DNA from: Cladopsammia gracilis
Taxonomy: Eukaryota; Cnidaria; Anthozoa; Scleractinia; Dendrophylliidae
DNA length: 64,000 nt
Assembly (NCBI GenBank): GCA_022457155.1
Contig: JAJGOT010000505.1
Coordinates: 55,001 to 119,000, forward strand
Reading direction: 5' to 3'
The translations under genes and the position numbers were made by a program. Below are positions 62,901 through 64,000 of this stretch, piece by piece (the stretch's first letter is position 1; each line of letters starts with the position of its first letter). The notes beneath the pieces were generated by a model, which saw only the letters and a program-made list of their open reading frames with translations, did no database searches and had not been told where the DNA came from.

Positions 62901-63745
62901 CCCGTGTCTGCCACCAATATCATGATTTTATCTAAAGCTTTAAAATAATCTGTAACTCTACAGATCAGCTTCTGTATTGTTATATTGTCTTACTTTCATT
63001 ATTTTCAATTACATTACTTTTCCCTGCCTCGAATAGCTTTTTTGCTAATTTGCAGGGTAACTGTATTTAAGTTTATATGTCTAATAATTTTTCGTTTGTT
63101 GTTGTATGGAACCTTATGTTCTAGTGTAAATCGCTCGGAATCAGACGGATCAGAAGTTTTCCTTTTTCTTCCGATTCTATTTACGATCTAGTGGAAACAA
63201 GTGATTTCCACTATAGATCGTAATTTTCTTCCGACTTCGATTCCGATTTCGATTCCGATTCCGTCACTAGTGGAAACCAGCCCTAAATGGTAAGCGACAT
63301 ATCTTTTGGCTGTTTTAGTTGGAATGCTGATTTTGGATAAATCGTTAGCATTATTCAACGTTCAACCTATTTTTTTTCGCACATCGTCTCTGGCTCTCCT
63401 CACACTCGATCATCTCTTCACCCCCTCCCCTCCCCCCCCCCCCAGCTGCCTGCTTTTGTCTTCTTGCTTGAGTCTCCTCTCCGCTTTTCTCAAACCGTTG
63501 GAAACCGGAATTCGGAATTCCCTGATATTATAGCAGCCTGTGAAAGGGACTATGTGTATGCGTATGGTTGAAGTTCTGATTGCTTCATTCAGCAGGGTCA
63601 AAATGTTGGTTGATCTGTTGTGAGCTACACTCAAACATTAATTTTTATTTCAGGTAAAAATAAGTGACTTCGGTTTGTCTCGAGCAGTGGGTTCAGGAAG
63701 CGATTATTACAAGGCTTCACAGGGTGGCCGCTGGCCAGTTAAATG
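36132..63745 (+). CDS. HTK16: Shark/HTK16-type non-receptor tyrosine kinase (SH2-ANK-SH2-TyrKc), 11 exons, 3' end outside window
   Basis: Join 36132-36698, 39622-39742, 40948-41141, 41611-41748, 43069-43353, 43957-44224, 45140-45264, 51827-51880, 52982-53074, 55453-55638, 63654-63745 (last exon partial gene end). All boundaries are AG/GT and all phases agree, giving about 707 residues so far. Domain order: SH2 (about 10-100, FLVR Arg37), ankyrin repeats (about 115-275), second SH2 (286-375, FLVR Arg313), proline-rich linker (to about 525), kinase domain from about 540 with glycine loop GQGEFGSV (547-554), beta3 Lys572, alphaC Glu589, HRDLATRN (Asp664, Asn669), DFG (Asp682) and a YY pair at 695-696 in the activation loop. 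This order is, to my knowledge, diagnostic of the Shark/HTK16 family, cytosolic kinases acting below phosphotyrosine receptors. All visible catalytic residues are present, so the gene looks functional. The kinase C-lobe lies beyond 64000. Start ATG is the first in frame before the SH2 Trp; the ortholog name is from architecture only. Confidence 0.93.
37027..37380. repeat. Inverted repeat with AGACGTTAAAGTCGTC units
   Basis: CCGTTTTCATGCTAGAGACG at the left, TCCGTTTTTATACTAGACG at the right, and several AGACGTTAAAGTCGTCTAGA-type palindromic units inside. It looks like a MITE with subterminal repeats, but exact ends are unclear. Confidence 0.55.
38430..38766 (+). pseudogene. Cysteine-rich frame with one in-frame stop
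   Basis: One reading frame gives [31 protein letters not shown], a TGA, then [35 protein letters not shown] and [10 protein letters not shown] with a TAA at 38764-38766. Paired cysteines (CxxC, CxxC, CxC, CxxC) and His suggest a zinc-binding module. Source unknown, perhaps a transposon or retrocopy. Confidence 0.45.
39622..39742 (+). CDS. HTK16: Kinase exon 2: ankyrin repeats 3-4
   Basis: Acceptor TTCATTATAG and donor AG|GTATGT; 121 nt, phase 0 in and phase 1 out. It encodes [18 protein letters not shown], completing the third ankyrin repeat, and ends in [10 protein letters not shown], the start of the fourth. Confidence 0.9.
39850..40870 (+). repeat. 106-bp minisatellite in kinase intron 2
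   Basis: About seven units at 106-bp spacing with TTTCATCCACAGACTCAAAA and CACCACAGGAAAGTACTGCT, decaying after 40620. Present also at 42455-42830 and 22545-22705. Confidence 0.93.
40948..41141 (+). CDS. HTK16: Kinase exon 3: end of ankyrin repeats, start of second SH2
   Basis: Acceptor CCACTTCAG and donor AAG|GTGTGT; 194 nt, phase 1 in and phase 0 out. It reads [18 protein letters not shown], a typical ankyrin second helix, then a further TPRDLA repeat, a short linker (PPKTLPRM) and the first strand of the second SH2 (WLHENLGRK). Confidence 0.9.
41611..41748 (+). CDS. HTK16: Kinase exon 4: second SH2, first half
   Basis: 46 codons, phase 0 at both ends, acceptor TTTTTCACAG, donor AGG|GTAATT. 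It encodes the alphaA helix ([10 protein letters not shown]) and the phosphotyrosine pocket strand GLFLVRLST, keeping the invariant Arg313. Confidence 0.91.
41935..41980 (+). repeat. (AAT)n microsatellite
   Basis: Uninterrupted TAA/AAT units in kinase intron 4. Confidence 0.9.
42013..42225 (-). repeat. Dispersed repeat with CCCGGATAATCCGGGAG (copy 2)
   Basis: Reverse complement of 7402-7610. It starts TGCCAACTCTCCCGGATTAT and ends CACAAACAC. A run of about 29 G follows at 42317-42340. Confidence 0.85.
42455..42830 (+). repeat. 106-bp minisatellite family, second array
   Basis: About three units of the family at 39850-40870, in kinase intron 4. Confidence 0.88.
43069..43353 (+). CDS. HTK16: Kinase exon 5: second SH2, second half, Ser-rich linker
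   Basis: 95 codons, phase 0 at both ends, acceptor CTTGTACAG. It starts with [20 protein letters not shown], the second half of the SH2 fold. A Ser/Thr-rich linker follows. The donor is the less usual GCA|GTTTGT; the next exon joins in frame from it. Confidence 0.88.
43375..43570 (+). repeat. Interspersed repeat (GATCAGCAT family), copy 2
   Basis: GTGATCAGCATCAAATTTCT, AATATCAATGGATAATC, GGTCATGAGAATCAAGATAA, CAACTTCTCCCAACAAGTA. It begins near a TAA in the intron directly after kinase exon 5. Confidence 0.75.
43957..44224 (+). CDS. HTK16: Kinase exon 6: proline-rich linker
   Basis: 268 nt, phase 0 in, phase 1 out, acceptor CAACTAG, donor CAAG|GTATGT. It holds several polyproline stretches ([33 protein letters not shown]) next to basic residues, the usual make-up of SH3-binding linkers. 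It lies between the second SH2 and the kinase domain. A G-run follows at about 44250 in the intron. Confidence 0.87.
44605..44915 (+). repeat. tRNA-derived SINE (copy 2)
   Basis: Starts CAGTGGTCTAGTGGTTGGCA with A-box form, B-box GGTGGTTCGAGCCTGG at about 44645, and the same body as copy 1 in inverse orientation. A run of G at about 44760 interrupts it. It lies in kinase intron 6, between exons 6 and 7. Confidence 0.85.
45140..45264 (+). CDS. HTK16: Kinase exon 7: N-lobe with glycine-rich loop
   Basis: 125 nt, phase 1 in, phase 0 out, acceptor TTTTCACAG, donor CAG|GTAACA. It contains [18 protein letters not shown], the ATP-binding P-loop of a tyrosine kinase, followed by a short beta2-beta3 turn. 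The intron that follows is 6.6 kb and full of transposons. Confidence 0.92.
46639..48066 (+). mobile_element. DIRS-like retroelement remnant (gag-like ORF and start of RT)
   Basis: The frame from 46639 ([17 protein letters not shown]) reaches a stop at 46929. The gag-like region continues in other frames: [20 protein letters not shown], then [20 protein letters not shown], then [20 protein letters not shown] to 47621. At 47950-48066 the beginning of a reverse transcriptase is visible ([34 protein letters not shown]) and then stops, so the element is 3'-truncated. The KDGxHRxILNLK and YHHFKMxTL pattern is typical of DIRS RTs. At least three lesions make it inactive. Confidence 0.7.
48291..48570 (+). 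pseudogene. Possible Harbinger-type transposase N-terminal fragment
   Basis: An open stretch of 83 codons starts [21 protein letters not shown]. Near its end a second frame reads [17 protein letters not shown], resembling the RRRWWVRPW pattern at the start of many Harbinger (PIF) transposases. No DDE core follows. The match is weak and by eye. Confidence 0.35.
48975..49180 (+). repeat. Interspersed repeat (GATCAGCAT family), copy 3
   Basis: GGGATCAGTACCAAATTTCT, GTATCAATG, GGTGATAAGAATTACGATAA, then CAATTTCTCCTG. Same order as copies at 31757 and 43375. Confidence 0.72.
50075..50285. repeat. Tandem repeat of TCGAACTCAA-type units at the 3' end of the Penelope-like element
   Basis: Imperfect 10-11-bp units (AATCGAACTCA and its complement TGAGTTCGATT) fill about 200 bp. 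Several stretches are mutually complementary and can fold. The repeat replaces the C-terminal part of the GIY-YIG frame. Confidence 0.8.
50290..51480 (-). mobile_element. Second Penelope-like element (YRDDG-type RT), truncated, frameshifted
   Basis: Minus-strand 51435-50758 reads through an RT palm: [17 protein letters not shown] (motif A), then [20 protein letters not shown] at the catalytic centre, then [20 protein letters not shown]. After a frameshift it continues through a linker ([20 protein letters not shown]) to a GIY-YIG nuclease start (50547-50290: [20 protein letters not shown], then [18 protein letters not shown]). The nuclease stops abruptly where a tandem repeat begins at about 50280. 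The RT fingers are missing. It lies antisense in kinase intron 7 and belongs to a different Penelope-like subfamily from the element at 24 kb (YRDDG versus YVDD). Confidence 0.82.
51827..51880 (+). CDS. HTK16: Kinase exon 8: beta3 strand with catalytic lysine
   Basis: A micro-exon of 54 nt (18 codons, [18 protein letters not shown]), phase 0 on both sides, acceptor CTCTGTAG, donor CAG|GTAGAA. VALK carries the lysine that binds ATP phosphates. It lies alone between transposon-filled introns and would be easy for automatic gene prediction to miss. Confidence 0.88.
52045..52257 (+). pseudogene. GIY-YIG nuclease fragment, third Penelope-like relic
   Basis: [17 protein letters not shown], then after a 1-base slip in an A-run, [20 protein letters not shown] then [19 protein letters not shown] and a TAA stop. 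This is the core and C-terminus of a GIY-YIG nuclease as found at the end of Penelope-like elements. It lies sense in kinase intron 8, without RT. Confidence 0.65.
52982..53074 (+). CDS. HTK16: Kinase exon 9: alphaC helix and beta4-beta5
   Basis: 31 codons, phase 0 on both sides, acceptor TTCATAG, donor [29 protein letters not shown] is the alphaC helix with the Glu that pairs with the beta3 Lys, then the H-P-x-I-V motif and the strand leading to the hinge. Confidence 0.91.
53228..53633. mobile_element. Foldback MITE in kinase intron 9
   Basis: Arms of about 150 bp: TTTTCAGAATCAACTC...GATGACGTCAACCCGGGAAT at the left and its near complement CCCGGGTTGACGTCATCTAA...GAGTTGATTCTGAAAA at the right. 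It begins 154 bp after the donor of exon 9. Confidence 0.85.
53868..54372. repeat. Interspersed repeat with GGGGTCGCA motifs
   Basis: TGTCCCTGGATACTCCCGGG at the left and AAGTACCCACTCCGAGCGGA at the right, with several ATGGGGTC...AAAAT units between. It resembles a decayed DNA element; ends uncertain. Confidence 0.45.
55151..55335. mobile_element. Hairpin MITE in kinase intron 9
   Basis: TAGCCTGCGTGGCAGGCGTT at the left and AACGCCTGCCACGCAGGCTA at the right are exact complements, and the arms stay nearly complementary to the centre at AACGTTCC. Total about 185 bp, GC-rich, 118 bp before exon 10. Confidence 0.9.
55453..55638 (+). CDS. HTK16: Kinase exon 10: hinge to catalytic loop
   Basis: 62 codons, phase 0 on both sides, acceptor AATTTTTAG, donor CAG|GTCAGA. 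It encodes the hinge ([13 protein letters not shown]), the alphaE helix and the catalytic loop [12 protein letters not shown]. The form HRDLATRN (not HRDLKxxN) marks a tyrosine kinase; Ala-Thr-Arg in place of the common Ala-Ala-Arg is a conservative change. Confidence 0.94.
55767..56270. repeat. 53-bp minisatellite, interrupted by the BEL/Pao insertion
   Basis: About nine tandem copies of a 53-bp unit containing GGTTCCAAGCGCGGGAAACC and CAAGCGCCAGCCAGTAAACA. Copies differ at few sites (CGCGGG/CGCAGG, CACAAG/CAAAAG). One more degenerate copy lies at 62509-62575, beyond the retrotransposon, so the array was split by it. The unit is open in several minus-strand frames, which makes long but meaningless ORFs. 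Confidence 0.93.
56271..56502 (-). repeat. BEL/Pao 3' LTR
   Basis: 232 bp copy identical by eye to 62272-62503. It includes the polyprotein stop codon (56484-56486), so the last five codons of the polyprotein are encoded by LTR sequence. Confidence 0.93.
56484..62195 (-). CDS. BEL/Pao gag-pol polyprotein (intact)
   Basis: The frame is open from 62282, but that upstream start is a non-ATG codon inside the LTR; the first ATG is at 62195. Numbering from 62282 (1932 residues): gag-like region 30-400, Pro-rich linker about 353-378, zinc knuckle [14 protein letters not shown] (451-464), aspartic protease with DEG at 582-584, reverse transcriptase with motif A Asp933, FGGTSSPF (975-982) and YCDN at 1015-1018, RNase H with Asp1188, Glu1229 and Asp1261, integrase HHCC zinc finger (His1518, His1523, Cys1553, Cys1556) and D-D-E (1589, 1651, 1701), then a basic C-terminal domain. 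The stop codon lies inside the 3' LTR. YCDN in place of the usual YxDD and DEG in place of D(S/T)G are notable. Family assignment rests on domain order and motifs. Confidence 0.93.
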   Translation of the reverse strand: MPEPDKVEELKDSLKIAVKRRGNLRRMFTNESKKLAPIFDTADKAEIAEDDLEQLKASHQKLLDARPEMRQLDKEIQNIHVILGEEDTADQDFVDADNISDTHSALLRQIDKILRLDQQSSKSSPQTDSGASKQLKHSALKLPKMSLPVFDGDRRKWLSFWDVFKSKVHDVKDISNVTKFNFLKGQLSEQVKMRVEGIMATEDNYNLLVETLQDNYGDKTAIKNAHCVALVTMVKPQHTASALRTFYDSLMSDMRSLATLDLPTTRYGDFYVPILLEKLPEKLLTNVLKEYPCANPTIDQLIEMIHNEVKRLEQVAYISNNNQPCKPKPPPPPKVSPPPKPPLPKVPPVNDDSGETVPYGTATALPAAVTPPVQSKSKKFKQFKGPKKVPCRLCGPTSTHNTFQCELSIQDRMSAVKSKQLCSNCLKGGHATTQCQSKFRCSVCRQPHHTILHGASGLQSPLISPPQSVSMHAAPATENIPHGEPTTTPTHTLSFASYNTENGINPNETLYSCHSQYNTMTSCHSQPNPVILKTAVTSVSNGDITKQANIFIDEGSSLSYITTQLAQELCIKPHCSKTVRINTFGGATSNNTYPVGSVSIMTEEGAVTVDTLIKDVIVTPIDRNSWAASLKSPHITDLQLADDFSQTQFPVQILIGLDAVWQFLKPDVVMGYPTAQASSLGYIISGRLYPTTESSEECQTALQCLAAGHSFDSHPFDDRDWYSYTRAKDLEVHNKVADFLKIETLGIEDPKDTNQEDDFLERFQSQITYRDGTYFVPLPWLDNHPPLPSNLNLALSRLQQVKKRLLKLELWQPYANIIADQINKGYVEAVPANEDPLSQTDTHYLSHFFVLRPESETTPLRVVFAANAGHVSLNDCLYTGPCLLKSLNTIIHRFRANKYAFAADIEKAFMSIKINEEDRNYVRFLWFEDGDPDKPIKVYRYTSVFFGGTSSPFILNSTILHHLSKYEKDQDPVVQFVAQDLEEKLYCDNVLTGTDDEDTAIQYYNISRQVMKDADMNLRQWFTNSPALTTIIDDMNTGSERNHAGLLGMMWNPKEDTLQFPRKAIVIPPEVKFTKRQVLSSASSTFDPIGFISPVLVPAKKFISSLWDKGFDWDEVLPGELQQQYNQIAKEIEAASAFVTSRYLDFDKTLPVEMHVFCDACPTTAAGCCVFFVQNEKVRFIGSKVKISSSKHARTVPQWELIAMLMGARLGAAIREIFSKDFSSISSYYWTDSTICLHWLFSTKQLPVFVQNRTTAILRLSDSSSWSHVSSANNPADILSRGCSADELLQSALWERGPPWLTEHSLWPRWSPKSVAEDNVVSATAVDSHVHEMQSIAGSLQDLIDISRFQSYECILRTMSYVLRFISNVKHASDQSRGSRQCLSNCHFTVPVPAAAEISHAEVVLLRAHQIQHFTQEREYLLKQQTRPTRQHFKSRPQLVRQLHLKLNHDGLLVAPGRLEHAMLEPDAREPILIAKKSQFTTLLVRSVHERQLHAGVRDTVVAMRKKFWLPSARSVITRVLKHCVICRYQIGAAYKLPPSPPLPDFRLNKVRPFSTVGIDFTGHLMVKNGNKTEKCYVCLFTCSTTRNVNLEIVDDMTTEQFLLAFRRHCAVYGTPSLILCDNAKTFQKGNEEIQKLFRTVEDQAVQHHLAQKRVKMRHIPAKSPHWGGMYERLIGVVKMSIKKVLRRALISLSELQTLVKEVQAVVNDRPITFVYHDVNDPEPLTPSKLLYGFDVTALPHPVVDPDELEDEDFNEHDQLNKALKRRSLLFQHFVQRFKSEYLASLRERHVYQSKKRGFQEEIIKVGDVVLMHADNVPRSSWKLAIVKKVLRGSDGLVRAAEIKTNSGVTNRSIHLLYPLEVTLTDPKEHFTETELQIPQVETLRRSKRIAARPRPQYVESAE
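62272..62503 (-). repeat. BEL/Pao 5' LTR
   Basis: 232 bp, TG...CA on the + strand as read, directly repeated at 56271-56502 with no difference seen by eye. On the element strand it precedes the primer binding site and gag start, so it carries the element's promoter. Confidence 0.93.
62576..63650. other. Rest of kinase intron 10; nothing recognised
   Basis: AT-rich, with an imperfect palindrome CTAGTGGAAACAAGTGATTT and TTCGATTCCGATTTCG repeats near 63200-63270. No gene supported. Confidence 0.5.
63654..63745 (+). CDS. HTK16: Kinase exon 11: DFG and activation loop
   Basis: 92 nt, phase 0 in, phase 2 out, acceptor TTTATTTCAG, donor ATG|GTAAGT. It begins [19 protein letters not shown] and ends GGRWPVKW, the activation segment up to the P+1 loop. 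The rest of the C-lobe must lie beyond the window. The intron before it (55639-63653) carries the BEL/Pao element. Confidence 0.93.
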
Positions 63746-63820
63746 GTAAGTCATCTCAGGATATTTTTATTAACCTGAATACGCGCATGCGTAATGAACA
63801 GGTTATCGGTAACGGTTGCT

Positions 63821-63997
63821 AATAGGCCATTTCCGAGTTACGTTATGCCTCGTTGTCAAAGCGAGGCTAGGTGCAAAACCTTTCATATGAAAATGAGTTT
63901 TTATTCAAATGCAAATTAAACTCATTTTCATATGAAAGGTTTTGCACCTAGCCTCGCTTTGACAACGAGGCATAACGTAACTCGGAAATGGCCTATT
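63821..63997. mobile_element. Perfect hairpin MITE with 80-bp arms
   Basis: 63821-63900 is, by eye, the exact reverse complement of 63918-63997, starting AATAGGCCATTTCCGAG, with a 17-nt AT-rich loop. It lies 75 bp after kinase exon 11. Perfect arms suggest recent origin. Confidence 0.95.
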
Positions 63998-64000
63998 CAC

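Overview
This window is eukaryotic: coding sequence comes as short exons with GT/AG boundaries, the DNA is AT-rich, and transposable elements of many classes are everywhere. The SH2-ankyrin-SH2-tyrosine kinase gene (Shark/HTK16 family, known from Hydra, other invertebrates and insects, absent from vertebrates) together with Penelope-like, DIRS-like, BEL/Pao and Ty3/gypsy-like elements, a tRNA-type SINE and many foldback MITEs points to a cnidarian, most likely an anthozoan (coral or sea anemone). That assignment is inference from content, not from a search.

Left part (1-27.1 kb), mostly repeats. A 122-bp tandem duplication opens the window. Next come a decayed LINE reverse-transcriptase tail, nested MITEs, a retroelement gag-like fragment, an STPR-like/Helitron-like fragment and a TTAA-flanked MITE. 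On the + strand, small exons at 7867-8229, 11799-11938 and 12056-12092 are phase-compatible with each other and with a terminal coiled-coil exon at 26183-27090, so they may form one uncharacterised gene. The 14-kb gap between them holds a LINE fragment, a 3.7-kb foldback element with very long repeat-filled inverted arms, a broken Ty3/gypsy element carrying a SINE, and a frameshifted Penelope-like element with inverted 3' ends.

Middle (27.1-36.1 kb). After MITEs and unannotated sequence, a complete four-exon gene of 208 residues runs on the minus strand (35574 down to 30702). I could not identify it. Its start codon lies 557 bp from the start codon of the kinase gene, head to head, which suggests a shared promoter region.

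Right part (36.1-64 kb) is one gene: eleven exons of a Shark/HTK16-type cytoplasmic tyrosine kinase on the + strand. They cover SH2, ankyrin repeats, SH2, a proline-rich linker and the kinase domain up to the activation loop, and the gene continues past the window. All exon phases join without a break. Its introns are full of insertions: a 106-bp minisatellite, a DIRS-like remnant, a Harbinger-like fragment and a second Penelope-like element in intron 7 (between hAT-like termini), a GIY-YIG fragment in intron 8, and an apparently young, full-length BEL/Pao retrotransposon in intron 10. The BEL/Pao has LTRs identical by eye and a 5-bp target duplication, and it sits antisense inside a 53-bp minisatellite. 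The window ends with a perfect 80-bp-arm hairpin MITE.
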